50,857 nt of DNA from an uncultured Rikenellaceae bacterium (GCA_944325305.1 CALUZO010000015.1:1-50857); one strand, 5' to 3'; positions 17,277 to 26,856 are shown, numbered from the stretch's first letter. Translations and numbers: made by a program. The notes: a model not told the origin generated them from the sequence alone.

Positions 17277-17932
17277 GTTTAATATATATTATCGTTTGCA
17301 TGTTTATGGATTTATAACAAAAAGCACTCCAAAACATTGAGGGGGAAAAGAAAAAACGGTGATGCGTCTTTTGTTTTTGGGCTGACTGAAATTTGCGGAG
17401 TCTAAGAGTTTCCGGTATTGCAGAGCCTGAGGGAGTGTTTCGTCAGAGACACTCGATTTTGAAATGTCGTTGAGTCGGATGTCGGGTTTCGATGAGATCT
17501 GAGCGACTCCGGTGCGGGTAGATGGAGCCTATGCGATTGGCCTTCCGCAGGCAGTCTCTTCGCCTGAAAGCAAACATCGGACAGGATTGTATTATTGCTG
17601 CGAGCGGTGTTTTGCGTGATTTCTACGGATTATTATGCAGTGTGAAGGCTTGTGTTTTTTTGAGGGAAGATTTATGGGTAAACAGGATGGCGTCTCGGCG
17701 TATGTTTTTGATTGCAGAGTGTGAGCAAGGTAATACTGCTGAACAAGAGACAGATTCGAAATGTTTACCACCGCAATTGCTGAAAGGTCTGTTGTTGTAC
17801 GATAAGGTACTTTGTGTGTTTTTTTATAGGGTATGTGTGCGACAAGCCCCTGGCGTCAGATGCGGGGCGGTCAGTTTGCGCTGACATACAATTTGCTCCT
17901 CAATCAGGTATGACGAGTTGGCGTTTTAGGGA
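17277..17932. other. Gene-free stretch of about 650 bp
   Basis: It holds the promoter region of the AspT-porin unit, although no clean TAnnTTTG box is visible. The open frame 17522-17884 (plus) lacks a recognisable pattern. I see no repeat array or RNA structure that stands out. Confidence 0.5.
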
Positions 17933-18514
17933 TTATTCATCCGGATTTGAGAAAATATCCAGTTCTCCCTTTTCCACCAACTTGAATATCTTAGCCAGTT
18001 CCGCAATTACAGGAGAGACGATTTCCGTCACATCGGCGAAAGTTTTGTCTGCTTTGTCGCCGTCCTTGATCTTGTACAGCATGGCTGCATAAAGTGCGCG
18101 GAAAGCCAGTTCCGTATCGGTTATTTGTGTCGCATCTACGTTTTTGCTTTTGCCCAACAGGATGCGTAGTTTCGGCAGTTCGGCTGCCATTATTCCGTAG
18201 AGTTGGCGATAGCGTTCTCCTGCCGGCGATTCCATGAGTTGAAGGTGCAGATTGTGGAGGTCGTCTATCAGGTGCAGCGTATGGTCGAGATGTCCGGAAG
18301 TTTCCTTACCCTCTTCGCGCAGGAGGTTTGTCAGTTCCATATACCACATCAGTAACTCCTGTTGTCGATCGGGAGGCAGTTGACGGGGTTGGACGAGTTG
18401 GCTGTATATGGCTTCCGGGCTGAATTGGAGTGCTCTGAGCAGGTCTTCGAGCTGCCAGAGGTAGAGTATGTATTCCGCTATGTTTTCACGGCGTTTGGCT
18501 CTCGCTATGTCCAT
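17933..18514 (-). CDS. DUF4924-like helical protein
   Basis: A 193-residue, highly charged, all-helical-looking protein without signal or membrane segments. It begins MDIARAKRRENIAEYILYLWQLEDLLRA, the type of N terminus I associate with the Bacteroidota-restricted DUF4924 family. Function unknown. It follows hslR by 18 nt and so shares its transcript. Confidence 0.65.
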   Translation of the reverse strand: MDIARAKRRENIAEYILYLWQLEDLLRALQFSPEAIYSQLVQPRQLPPDRQQELLMWYMELTNLLREEGKETSGHLDHTLHLIDDLHNLHLQLMESPAGERYRQLYGIMAAELPKLRILLGKSKNVDATQITDTELAFRALYAAMLYKIKDGDKADKTFADVTEIVSPVIAELAKIFKLVEKGELDIFSNPDE

Positions 18515-18533
18515 GACATCATGTCTTATAATG

Positions 18534-18935
18534 TTAATCTTCCCATTCGAGGTATGTGAGGTTTTCCATCAGGTCGTCAAGTTCGCGTCTCTCTTTTTTT
18601 GTCGGGCGTCCGGTACCCCGGTCGCGCTGGATGAAGATAGTTTCGCGAGGTACGTTCAGTTTTTCAAGTTCTTCCGCAGGGGTTATGTTCTCGGCATAAA
18701 GCGCGACGTTTTTTGCCGGCTGGCGGTTGCTTATCGGTTCCAATACCCGGAACGACCATGTTACGGGGAGTTTTTTTACTGTTACGATGTCGCCGGGTTT
18801 TACGTCCCGAGAAGGTTTTGTGTAGGCGTCGTTTATGGTCACGCGGTTGTTGCGGCATGCTTCTGCCGCGTCGCTGCGGGTCTTGAAAACACGTACTGCC
18901 CACAGCCATTTATCTATGCGAACCTTGTCTTCCAT
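18534..18935 (-). CDS. hslR: S4-domain RNA-binding protein, Hsp15-like
   Basis: 133 residues. The S4 domain (about 5-65) opens with RIDKWLWAVRVFKTRSDA and continues with NNRVTINDAYTKPSRDVKPGD, the typical RNA-binding turn. The basic C-terminal tail contains GRPTKKERREL, as in Hsp15 proteins, which rescue stalled 50S subunits carrying nascent chains. It is separated from ssb by 158 nt with no visible gene, so it may have its own promoter. Confidence 0.85.
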   Translation of the reverse strand: MEDKVRIDKWLWAVRVFKTRSDAAEACRNNRVTINDAYTKPSRDVKPGDIVTVKKLPVTWSFRVLEPISNRQPAKNVALYAENITPAEELEKLNVPRETIFIQRDRGTGRPTKKERRELDDLMENLTYLEWED

Positions 18936-19093
18936 CTTTTAAGATGCGGTATATTGCAATTTTTTGCCGTTTTGTTCCTTGTTCCACCAATATGTGCTTG
19001 TCCGCAGCAAGCATGTCGGATATGGCAATGTTTCCTTTGCATCCGATTCTTGGATTGTTGCTGCAATGGTTATGGGGTGGCGAGTGTCTGTCT

Positions 19094-19567
19094 TTAGAAC
19101 GGGAGGTCGTCTATTTCGTCTGCCGATGTGGCCGGGATAGGTCCCGATGCATTTCCCGATGTTGGTGGAGTGTAAGACTGAGTCGGGGTTTGGTGTGCAT
19201 AGGTTGTGCCGTCCATGGGTGCGCCTGTCGAGGTTTCGGGTCGGCGGCCGAGCAGTTTCAGGTCGTTTGCCACGATATCGATTCCGTATCGTTTGATTCC
19301 GTTTGCGTCGGTCCATTCGCGCGAGCGGATGCTGCCTTCGATGTATATCTGGCTCCCTTTGCGGACGAATCTGTCTGCCACATCGGCGAGGTTGCGCCAC
19401 AGTGTTATGCTGTGCCATTCGGTATGGTCCTTGGCTTCCTGTGTTTGTCGGTTGTAGATGCGTTCGGTTGTGGCGAGCCTTACACGTGCCACTTTTACGC
19501 CTCCCTCGAGGGTGCGGATTTCCGGATCTGCGCCCACGTTGCCTATGAGTATTACTTTGTTTATCAT
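19094..19567 (-). CDS. ssb: Single-stranded DNA-binding protein
   Basis: 157 residues. The OB fold begins MINKVILIGNVGADPEIR and includes EWHSITLWRNLADVA and GSQIYIEGSIR. A Pro/Thr/Gln-rich linker follows, and the C-terminal acidic tip DEIDDLPF recruits replication and repair partners. Start lies 8 nt after the preceding gene's stop. Confidence 0.95.
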   Translation of the reverse strand: MINKVILIGNVGADPEIRTLEGGVKVARVRLATTERIYNRQTQEAKDHTEWHSITLWRNLADVADRFVRKGSQIYIEGSIRSREWTDANGIKRYGIDIVANDLKLLGRRPETSTGAPMDGTTYAHQTPTQSYTPPTSGNASGPIPATSADEIDDLPF

Positions 19568-19575
19568 TATGCTTG

Positions 19576-19917
19576 TTATTTAATCTGTTTTTTTCTCTTG
19601 TTATGGTCGAATTTTTGTGCGGCTATCGCCACCGCTATCGTTCCCGTTGTCAGCCATGCCGCCAGGCCCCACATGACCGGACTTGCGTCCCCAACCAGGA
19701 ATGCCGTAAGGTAAGCGAGCGGAACCATTGTCCATGTTACCGTGAGCATGCCATTGAATAGATACCGCGCCATGCCTTGCAGATCGACGTTTTTTTTCTT
19801 TTCGGCCGGCATCGTGTTGTAGCCCGCTATCCTGTCGGGATGACGTTTGATGAAATAGGCGATCCCGGTAAAGATCAATGCAATGAACCAAATGAATATG
19901 TGAATTACCGGATGCAT
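19576..19917 (-). CDS. DUF3784-like two- to three-helix membrane protein
   Basis: 113 residues with an N-terminal membrane helix (IHIFIWFIALIFTGIAYFI), the family-typical IAGYNTMPAEKKKN, and two further hydrophobic segments around 55-95. The role of DUF3784 proteins is not established. Its ATG overlaps the stop of the PNP gene (TAATG), which implies translational coupling. Confidence 0.7.
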   Translation of the reverse strand: MHPVIHIFIWFIALIFTGIAYFIKRHPDRIAGYNTMPAEKKKNVDLQGMARYLFNGMLTVTWTMVPLAYLTAFLVGDASPVMWGLAAWLTTGTIAVAIAAQKFDHNKRKKQIK

Positions 19918-20720
19918 TACAGTTCTCTTATGATACCCTTTACAAGTCGTGTCATCTTTTCGGCAGCCTTGTTTCCTTCGCGCTGTACCTCTTCGTGAGT
20001 TGCCTTTTTACCCGCAAGCCCCACGTTGGTTATTACCGATATTCCGAATACCGGGATCCCCATATGGCGTGCGGCAATTACCTCCGGTGTGGTCGACATT
20101 CCTGCCGCGTCGCCCCCTATCGCTCGATAATAACGGTATTCTGCCGGAGTTTCGTAGGTCGGTCCGGTACCTCCTACGTAGACTCCGTATTTCAGGGCGA
20201 TACCTTCTTTGTCTGCGATCATGCTTGCGAGTTGGCGCAGTTGTTGGTCATAGGCCTCGCTCATGTCTGGGAAACGTGGTCCGAGTTCAGCAATGTTTTG
20301 ACCTATGAGCGGATTGGGTATAAGGTTTATCTGATCCGTTATTACCATCAGGTCTCCGACCTCGAAATCGGGATTTACGCCTCCCGCTGCATTGGAGACG
20401 AACAGTTTTTCGATTCCCAGCAATTTCATTACACGAACCGGAAAAACGACCTGCTGTGGAGTATATCCTTCGTAATAATGGAACCGGCCCTGCATTACGG
20501 CGATACGTTTTCCCTCGAGGATACCGAAAATGAGCTGTCCACGGTGACCTTCGACTGTCGATACCGGGAATCCGGGAATATCTTTATACTCTATCGAAGT
20601 CTGTATGTCTATTTGATTTGTCAGACTGCCCAATCCCGATCCCAGGATTATTCCTATCTCTGGTTTGAATCCTGTCTGATCAAGGATGAAGGAGGCTGTA
20701 TTTTGGATTTGCTTTAACAT
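19917..20720 (-). CDS. Purine nucleoside phosphorylase, trimeric type I
   Basis: 267 residues. It phosphorolyses guanosine and inosine to the base plus ribose-1-phosphate in purine salvage. Seen: phosphate loop LGSGLGS (27-31), GRFHYYEGY, VSNAAGG, the base-binding YETPAE region, DAAGMSTTPEV and VITNVGLAG with the conserved Asn. Its start codon lies inside the 3' end of lpxK, a 41-bp overlap in a different frame. Confidence 0.92.
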   Translation of the reverse strand: MLKQIQNTASFILDQTGFKPEIGIILGSGLGSLTNQIDIQTSIEYKDIPGFPVSTVEGHRGQLIFGILEGKRIAVMQGRFHYYEGYTPQQVVFPVRVMKLLGIEKLFVSNAAGGVNPDFEVGDLMVITDQINLIPNPLIGQNIAELGPRFPDMSEAYDQQLRQLASMIADKEGIALKYGVYVGGTGPTYETPAEYRYYRAIGGDAAGMSTTPEVIAARHMGIPVFGISVITNVGLAGKKATHEEVQREGNKAAEKMTRLVKGIIREL

Positions 20721-21747
20721 CTTGTTCCAGTTTTTCGAGAAATTCCGTGCCCGTATCGTCGTGAAAGCGTATGTCGATAGGCTGGTAGAATAATTTTCCC
20801 TTCAATTCGAGAGGGATTTTTTTGCTGTTTGAGAGTTTCACCGCGTCTTTTTCCGTAGCGACAATAACTGTGCCTGCTGGGGATTCGTTCAGTGAATTTT
20901 GCATTTGTGCAAGGTCTCGCCTGCGATAGGGGTGGTGATCGGGGAAAACGATCTCGCCTTGCAGTTTATACCGTTCCTCGAGGCTTTTGCGGAAGGCTGC
21001 CGGATTCCCGATACCCGACATGGCTATCACTCTGGATCCGGTTGAAGGTTCTTGCCCGGCCCCTTCGATGAACATGGGCATTGCGCTGCCGCATTCCATA
21101 TTGGTGAAGAAAAGAGACTGGTACGGGTAGAGTTTAAGCCATTTGCTTACTATGCGTCTGTCCAGCGGAGTTATGTTGGGCGGACATTTGGTCATTATTA
21201 TGTAGTGTGCCCTGTGGAGTTGGCTGGGCATATCCCGAAGATTGCCCCACGGAAGCAGGTGGTCGCGGTAGACAGGGCGTGTGTAGTCTATGAGCACGAT
21301 ATTGATCCACGGGTCGACATACCTGTGCTGAAATCCGTCGTCGAGGATGATGAGGTTCACTTCCGGATGTCGTCTGCGTATCTCTTTTATACCTTCGCGT
21401 CTTTTTTCGCAGACGGCTACCAGAATGTCGGGGTGGCGTTGTTTGAGCAGTTTCGGTTCGTCGCCCACGTCGAGGAACGAAGTTCCGGTTTCGGCTTCTA
21501 CGTATCCTTTTGTGCGTCTTTTGTATCCTCTCGAGAGGATGGCGACATTATATGTTTTCTTGAAATGGCCCGCCAGCATCTCTGTCATGGGTGTCTTGCC
21601 TGTGCCGCCTACCGTGAGGTTTCCCACGCATATCACGGGAATATCGTACTCTTCTGAGCGCAGGACTTTCCAATCAAACAGCTTGTGTCTGATTGCAACT
21701 CCTGTTCCATAGAGGAGGCTGAACGGTATTAGCCATGTTTTGCTCAT
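20680..21747 (-). CDS. lpxK: Tetraacyldisaccharide 4'-kinase
   Basis: 355 residues. It phosphorylates the 4' position of the lipid A precursor at the inner membrane. An N-terminal hydrophobic anchor (LIPFSLLYGTGVAI) precedes the Walker A motif VGGTGKTP (about 46-53), ILSRGYKR, LDVGDEP, the Walker B-like LIILDDGFQHR and VATEKDAVKL. It heads a leftward run with PNP, DUF3784 and ssb and has a good promoter. Confidence 0.95.
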   Translation of the reverse strand: MSKTWLIPFSLLYGTGVAIRHKLFDWKVLRSEEYDIPVICVGNLTVGGTGKTPMTEMLAGHFKKTYNVAILSRGYKRRTKGYVEAETGTSFLDVGDEPKLLKQRHPDILVAVCEKRREGIKEIRRRHPEVNLIILDDGFQHRYVDPWINIVLIDYTRPVYRDHLLPWGNLRDMPSQLHRAHYIIMTKCPPNITPLDRRIVSKWLKLYPYQSLFFTNMECGSAMPMFIEGAGQEPSTGSRVIAMSGIGNPAAFRKSLEERYKLQGEIVFPDHHPYRRRDLAQMQNSLNESPAGTVIVATEKDAVKLSNSKKIPLELKGKLFYQPIDIRFHDDTGTEFLEKLEQDVKANPKYSLLHP

Positions 21748-21768
21748 TGGTCATTATCGGGTATTGTT

Positions 21769-21800
21769 CAAAGATACGTTAAAAATAACCGGAAAACAAA
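21769..21800 (-). promoter_or_regulatory. Promoter of the lpxK-PNP-DUF3784-ssb run
   Basis: Minus-strand TATCTTTG (21769-21776) and TTTG (21797-21800) with a 20-nt spacer, 21 nt upstream of the lpxK ATG. Near-consensus Bacteroidota promoter. Confidence 0.8.
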
Positions 21801-21901
21801 ATGGTGCTTTTTTTCGTGTTCATTTTGGCTGCAAACGGCTGCCGGCAGAGGGTGAAAAACAAAAAAACGTGCTGAATCTCCATATTTGATCCGTTATTGA
21901 T

Positions 21902-21909
21902 TAGATTTG
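21902..21909 (+). promoter_or_regulatory. Possible -7 box immediately before uvrC
   Basis: TAGATTTG ends 6 nt before the uvrC ATG at 21916, so a transcript from it would be nearly leaderless. A one-mismatch alternative, CATATTTG, lies at 21881-21888 and would leave a short leader. Confidence 0.35.
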
Positions 21910-21915
21910 CAGAGT

Positions 21916-23742
21916 ATGCCGGCTGGTAATATCGCATATCTCAAGGAGCAGGTAGCGCTGCTGCCACTCTCTCCCGGGGTTTATCAGTTTGTGAACTCCG
22001 AGGGGACTGTCATATACGTGGGTAAGGCAAAGAGTTTGCGGAAACGCGTGTCGTCCTATTTTATAGAGAACCATCCGATAGCCAAAGTGCGTGTGATGGT
22101 CAAGAACATAGCCGAGATTCGTCATATCGTGGTCTACAGCGAATCGGACGCTCTGCTGCTCGAGAATAATCTGATAAAGACGCTTCAGCCGCGTTACAAC
22201 TCGATGCTCAAAGACGACAAGACTTATCCCTGGATTGCCATTGTCAACGAGCCTTTTCCGCGTGTCATTTCGACGAGGCGTTTTATTCGTGACGGGTCGC
22301 GTTATTTCGGGCCGTATGCTTCGGTTGGTGTGCAGAAGAATATGCTGGAGCTTGTGCGGGGTTTATATCAGATACGCACCTGTTCGTTGAATCTCTCGCC
22401 TGCCTCCATAGCCAAAGGGAAATACTCCGTGTGCCTCGAGTATCATTTGGGAAATTGCAAGGGGCCGTGTGTGGGGTTGCAGACGCAACAGGATTACGAT
22501 GCCGACATTGAGCGTATGGCTGCCACTTTGGGTGGAGATCTTCGTTCTACGAAGCAGTGGCTCGAAAAGGCTATGGGCGATGCGGTTGCGGCGTTGAATT
22601 TCGAACAGGCCGAACGCTACAGGCAGCGTCTGGTTCTTCTGGAAAACTATGCGAGCAAGTCGGTAATTGTCAGCAGCACCGTCAAAAATGTGGATGTATT
22701 CTCGATACTCAAGGATATCGACGCCGTCTATTGTAACTTTGTCCGTGTGGTCAACGGGCATATCGTCAACTCTTTCACGGCACAATTCTCGTTGGGTGTC
22801 GACGAGGATGACAAGACAATGCTTACGCGTGTCGTGCAGCAGATGGAGGGACTTATCCAGGGACCGCTTGCGAAAGAGGTTCTTGTTCCGTTTCTGCCTG
22901 AAGAAGAGCTTTTTCCCGATGTGCACTTTATGGTACCCCGGAGAGGCGACAAGGTCAAACTGCTCGATTTTTCCGAACGCAATGCCAAGATGTATCGTCT
23001 CGAGCGGATGAAGAACCTCGAGATAAAGGATCCTTCGCGTCACACGGATCGTATTATGGAGGCTATGAGGCGTGAGTTGCACATGTCGGTTGAGCCGCGA
23101 CATATCGAATGTTTCGACAATTCGAATCTTCAGGGGACATATCCTGTGGCATCGTGCGTTGTTTTTCGTGACGGGAAGCCGTCGCGTAAGGAGTATCGAC
23201 ATTTCAATATAAAGACCGTTGTAGGTCCGGACGATTTTGCTTCCATGCGCGAGATCATAGGTCGCCGATACCGCCGGATGCTTGACGAGGGGAGCGAACT
23301 GCCCGATCTGATAATCGTAGACGGAGGTAAGGGGCAACTTAGTTCAGCCTATGGTGTGTTGCAGCAACTGGGCATTGCCGACAAGGTGGCTATAATAGGA
23401 CTCGCGAAACGTATAGAAGAAGTGTTCTTTCCGAATGATCCTGAACCTTACTACCTTGATCGTACCGGGGAGCCGCTGAAAGTGATAATGCACTTGCGCG
23501 ACGAAGCACACAGGTTCGGTATCACGTTCCACCGGCAGAAACGTTCCAAGGCTTTTATCAAAAGCGAACTCGAATCCATACCGGGCCTCGGTGAAGTCTC
23601 AATCGCCAAGTTGTTTAAAAGATTCAAGACAGTTGCCGCGATTAAGAGAGCTTCCACGGAAGAACTTGCTCAGGTTGTGGGAGAGGCTCGGGCCACTGCC
23701 GTCCGAGAATTTTATTCTCGGAGAGATGGACATGATCAATAG
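21916..23742 (+). CDS. uvrC: Excinuclease ABC subunit C
   Basis: 608 residues from ATG 21916; the TTG three codons earlier is not needed. It makes the dual incisions of nucleotide excision repair with UvrA and UvrB. The GIY-YIG 3' nuclease (about 17-95) shows PGVYQFV..VIYVGKAKSLRKR. A UVR motif lies near 205-240 (AVAALNFEQAERYRQR). The RNase H-like 5' nuclease has ECFDNSNLQGT, IVDGGKGQL and HRFGITFHRQKR. Tandem helix-hairpin-helix follows (LESIPGLGEVSIAKLFKRF). All key residues are present and length is normal. Confidence 0.96.
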   Translation: MPAGNIAYLKEQVALLPLSPGVYQFVNSEGTVIYVGKAKSLRKRVSSYFIENHPIAKVRVMVKNIAEIRHIVVYSESDALLLENNLIKTLQPRYNSMLKDDKTYPWIAIVNEPFPRVISTRRFIRDGSRYFGPYASVGVQKNMLELVRGLYQIRTCSLNLSPASIAKGKYSVCLEYHLGNCKGPCVGLQTQQDYDADIERMAATLGGDLRSTKQWLEKAMGDAVAALNFEQAERYRQRLVLLENYASKSVIVSSTVKNVDVFSILKDIDAVYCNFVRVVNGHIVNSFTAQFSLGVDEDDKTMLTRVVQQMEGLIQGPLAKEVLVPFLPEEELFPDVHFMVPRRGDKVKLLDFSERNAKMYRLERMKNLEIKDPSRHTDRIMEAMRRELHMSVEPRHIECFDNSNLQGTYPVASCVVFRDGKPSRKEYRHFNIKTVVGPDDFASMREIIGRRYRRMLDEGSELPDLIIVDGGKGQLSSAYGVLQQLGIADKVAIIGLAKRIEEVFFPNDPEPYYLDRTGEPLKVIMHLRDEAHRFGITFHRQKRSKAFIKSELESIPGLGEVSIAKLFKRFKTVAAIKRASTEELAQVVGEARATAVREFYSRRDGHDQ

Positions 23743-23860
23743 TTTTTCGTATTCCGGATACTATGCATTGCAATTTGCTATTTTGCCGAAACAATGTGAA
23801 ATGTTGATAAATTTGGCATAAATTGTTCATTCTGGATGTGTGGATACATGTTTTTATCCC

Positions 23861-23868
23861 TATTTTTG
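23861..23868 (+). promoter_or_regulatory. -7 box for the DUF3467 gene
   Basis: TATTTTTG, 20 nt upstream of the ATG at 23889. No convincing upstream TTTG box. Confidence 0.5.
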
Positions 23869-23888
23869 GTCAAAAATAGTTGTTTCCT

Positions 23889-24203
23889 ATGGACAAAAGA
23901 CAGGAGATAGATATTGAACTCGATGAAACGGTTGCTCATGGCAATTATGCCAACCTTGCTATAATTTCACACTCCACCTCGGAATTCGTCATAGATTTCG
24001 CGACGTTGATGCCGGGTCTGCCGAAAGCAAAGGTGCGCAACAGGATAATTCTTGCACCCGAACATGCAAAGAGACTGCTGATGTCGCTTCAGGATAACAT
24101 CACTCGGTATGAGAGCAACGTCGGACGTATAAACATACCGACTCAGGTTTTGCCTGACGACTCTTTGACTCCGACGCCGGGCTTCAATATGGGCGAGGCA
24201 TAA
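23889..24203 (+). CDS. DUF3467 protein
   Basis: 104 residues from ATG 23889; a TTG upstream gives only three more. The core GNYANLAIISHSTSEFVIDFATLMPGLPKAKVRNRIILAPEHAKRLL region (about 18-63) is the DUF3467 pattern, a small conserved family across Bacteroidota and other phyla whose function is unknown. The protein is soluble, with an acidic N terminus. Confidence 0.82.
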   Translation: MDKRQEIDIELDETVAHGNYANLAIISHSTSEFVIDFATLMPGLPKAKVRNRIILAPEHAKRLLMSLQDNITRYESNVGRINIPTQVLPDDSLTPTPGFNMGEA

Positions 24204-24268
24204 AAACCTCGCATGCGGACTTCGGAGGAGAGGCTTCAGGGTAACATAACATAATAAAAAGTTCGGAT

Positions 24269-25531
24269 ATGAGACTGCGTATTCTAATTGTTTTATTATT
24301 TGTCTGCTTCTCTTCCGTCTACATGTCGGAGGCGGTCGAGGCAAAATACGATGCCGTTACTGCGCGTCGGGCCGACGATTTTTTCAATTCGATAGGGGTC
24401 AATACACATTTCGGATACGGCGACACGAATTACAGACTTTATGAAGAGAGGCTGAAGCCGCGATTGTTGGAGCTCGGGGTGAAGCATATACGTGAGGACG
24501 GCCGGTTCGGTTGGCGTCCTGATGTGATTGCCAAATTCAGGGAGGTCGGTGCTCACGGGATAAAGATGTTGGTGATAGCCCGTGCGGAAGGGGTCCGGAA
24601 ACTTGTCGAGGATCTTGGCGACATGCTTTGGGGATTGGAGGGCGAGAACGAACCGGATATCTCCAGGAGTGCATATCCGACATGGCCCGAGTACGCGAGG
24701 AAGCAGCAGCAGAAATTGTATGATACGATCAAATCCGCATATTCGTGGTTGCCTGTTGTGGGGGTGTCGTTGGCAAATTGCCGGGACAGCCCTGCACGTC
24801 TTGGGGATATATCCGATTTGATGGATTACGGCAGCATACATCCTTACGCTGCCGGCCAGCCTCCGATGAACCATTGGGGCTGGGGCATGTCTATGAATAC
24901 GGCTTTAGAAAAGGCCAGGATAGCCAACGGAGACAAGCCTCTGATTGCTACCGAATGCGGGTACCACAACCGTATCGGCAACAAGGGGCATCCGGGGGTT
25001 TCGGAAAAGGCCGCCGCCATCTATCACGTATGTCTACCTTTTGTATATTTCAATCAGGGTATTGTCAGGTCCTATAAGTATGAATTTCTGGATCTTAGGT
25101 CCGACCCGGATAATGAGGAGATGGAGTATAATTTCGGTCTTATACGTTGGGACGGAACTCCCAAGCCATCGTTTTATGCGCTTAAAAATCTGTTGGCAAT
25201 AGTGAAAGATAGTGATGACCCTGAAGATTTTTCTCCCGGTTCCTTGTCTTTTGCCATAGAGGCTCCCGAGCGGGTTTATTCGACCCTGCTTCAGAAAAGC
25301 GACGGCAGTTTTTGGCTGGCCTTGTTCCGCAACGTTACCGTGTATGATACGGAAAAGCTGAAGGATATCGAGGTGGAGCCGATAGAAGTTTCGTTGCGTC
25401 TTCGAAAAAAGGCGAGGGAGATAGAGGTCTATGTGCCCAATAATTCCGATCAGCCGAGCATGGAGTTTCGTAACTCGCGCCGTCTGAGTCTTCCGCTTGG
25501 CAAAGAGCTGGTTATATTGAAGATAGATTAG
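24269..25531 (+). CDS. Secreted clan GH-A glycoside hydrolase-like protein, family uncertain
   Basis: 420 residues. The hydrophobic N terminus (RILIVLLFVCFSSVYM) is a probable signal peptide. The TIM-barrel part carries GENEPD with candidate acid/base Glu128 at the end of strand 4 and IATECGYH with candidate nucleophile Glu229 at strand 7, about 100 residues apart as in clan GH-A retaining enzymes. IGVNTHFGY resembles the substrate end of GH39/GH5-like barrels. Residues from about 320 look like a beta-sandwich as in GH39-type proteins. I cannot assign a family or substrate. No SusC/SusD pair is nearby. Confidence 0.7.
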   Translation: MRLRILIVLLFVCFSSVYMSEAVEAKYDAVTARRADDFFNSIGVNTHFGYGDTNYRLYEERLKPRLLELGVKHIREDGRFGWRPDVIAKFREVGAHGIKMLVIARAEGVRKLVEDLGDMLWGLEGENEPDISRSAYPTWPEYARKQQQKLYDTIKSAYSWLPVVGVSLANCRDSPARLGDISDLMDYGSIHPYAAGQPPMNHWGWGMSMNTALEKARIANGDKPLIATECGYHNRIGNKGHPGVSEKAAAIYHVCLPFVYFNQGIVRSYKYEFLDLRSDPDNEEMEYNFGLIRWDGTPKPSFYALKNLLAIVKDSDDPEDFSPGSLSFAIEAPERVYSTLLQKSDGSFWLALFRNVTVYDTEKLKDIEVEPIEVSLRLRKKAREIEVYVPNNSDQPSMEFRNSRRLSLPLGKELVILKID

Positions 25532-25582
25532 GGGCTGCCGGTGCGGAGAGTCCACAAAATGCAACCCTTTTGAACCAGGGGG

Positions 25583-26209
25583 CTATCTGGATTTTTTGTT
25601 ATGGAGGTTCATGGTCCTCTCCAGGCCGATGGTTGCGAACGATTTTATGGCTTCTCCTGCGGCGGCAAGTCTTTCGGGCATTGCCTCTTTTTCTTCGTGG
25701 GTCCATTCGCTGAGCACGTAGTCCACCTGCGCACCCCGGGCAAAATCGTTGCCGATCCCGATTCTCATGCGTGCGTATTCTGTCGTACCCAATAATGCAT
25801 TGATGCTTTTAAGGCCGTTGTGTCCGCCGTCGCTGCCCTTTCCTCTTATGCGGATTGTCCCGTACGGAAGAGCGAGGTCGTCTGTTACGACCAGCAGATT
25901 CTCCATCGGTATTTTTTCTTGTTTCACCCAGTACGCCACGGCTTTGCCGCTCAGGTTCATGTAGGTCGAAGGTTTCAGCAGTATCAATGTACGGCCTTTG
26001 TACTTTAGCCTTGCGATTGCACCGTAACGTTCTGGGGTAAAAACAGCATCGGACGCCGCGAGGGCGTCCAATACTTTAAATCCTATGTTGTGGCGGGTTT
26101 CGGCATATTCAGCGCCTATATTACCCAGCCCCACTATCAGGTATTTCACTTCGTTGTTATCTTCTGCGGGTTTCGGTTTCCGGAAAAACGTTTTCAGGAG
26201 GTTTATCAT
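25583..26209 (-). CDS. pth: Peptidyl-tRNA hydrolase
   Basis: 208 residues. It releases peptides from prematurely dissociated peptidyl-t[24 protein letters not shown] includes the catalytic His40, followed by [21 protein letters not shown] (catalytic Asp) and [12 protein letters not shown]. An N-terminal extension of about 20 charged residues precedes the core. It lies 65 nt behind rplY in one unit, a common pairing in bacteria. Confidence 0.95.
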   Translation of the reverse strand: MINLLKTFFRKPKPAEDNNEVKYLIVGLGNIGAEYAETRHNIGFKVLDALAASDAVFTPERYGAIARLKYKGRTLILLKPSTYMNLSGKAVAYWVKQEKIPMENLLVVTDDLALPYGTIRIRGKGSDGGHNGLKSINALLGTTEYARMRIGIGNDFARGAQVDYVLSEWTHEEKEAMPERLAAAGEAIKSFATIGLERTMNLHNKKSR

Positions 26210-26274
26210 ATTATATATGTTTCCGTTATTTCGATTCTCCGAGAGGAATATGATTGCCTGTCCCGCGATTGCTA

Positions 26275-26856
26275 TTATTTTGTGGCTGCCGCAGCTGCTG
26301 CCGCACCACGTGCCGCACGGGTCATCTTGACTGCCGCTACAGCCGTAGTTGCCGGGGTGAGCAATGTGAGGCCTTCGAATTTGAGGTCGCCTACGAAAAT
26401 GGATTTTCCGAGTTCGAGGTCGGTTATGTCTATAGACAACTCGTCAGGAAGGTTTTCGAGAACGCCTTTTACGTGTAGTTTGCGTTTCATCAGCGAGAGT
26501 TTACCCCCCTGTTTAACGCCGATAGAGCTGCCGACGAGTTTCACGGGAATGTCTATCGACACTTCCTGTCCTGGGACTGCGCGGTAGAAGTCTATATGCT
26601 GTATTTGTTCTTTGACCGGGTGGAACTGAATTTCGCGCATAACGCCGGTCTCTTTTTTACCGTCGATATCTATGTTGATGATATATGAGTTCGGGGTATA
26701 AATAATTGGTTTAACGTCTTTGGCGTCGATAGAGAAATGGATGGTTTCTCCGTTGCCGTAGATAGCTGCCGGGATCATTCCTGCGCGCTGAATTTTTTTA
26801 GCTTCTTTTTTGCCGAACGTTTCGCGTTTCTGGGCTTTGATTTCGATGGTTTTCAT
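26275..26856 (-). CDS. rplY: Ribosomal protein bL25, CTC type
   Basis: 193 residues. The N-terminal 5S rRNA-binding domain ([22 protein letters not shown].. AAIYGNGE) is followed by the CTC extension domain ([43 protein letters not shown]) and an Ala-rich tail. The long form is usual in this phylum. Confidence 0.95.
   Translation of the reverse strand: MKTIEIKAQKRETFGKKEAKKIQRAGMIPAAIYGNGETIHFSIDAKDVKPIIYTPNSYIINIDIDGKKETGVMREIQFHPVKEQIQHIDFYRAVPGQEVSIDIPVKLVGSSIGVKQGGKLSLMKRKLHVKGVLENLPDELSIDITDLELGKSIFVGDLKFEGLTLLTPATTAVAAVKMTRAARGAAAAAAATK

Noticed and set aside
17522..17884. Possible gene in the 17.3-17.9 kb gap
   Set aside because: No recognisable motif, signal or promoter, and composition does not look coding.
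23703..23721. Hairpin CCGAGAAT/ATTCTCGG near the uvrC end
   Set aside because: It lies inside the uvrC coding sequence and lacks a T run, so it is not called a terminator.
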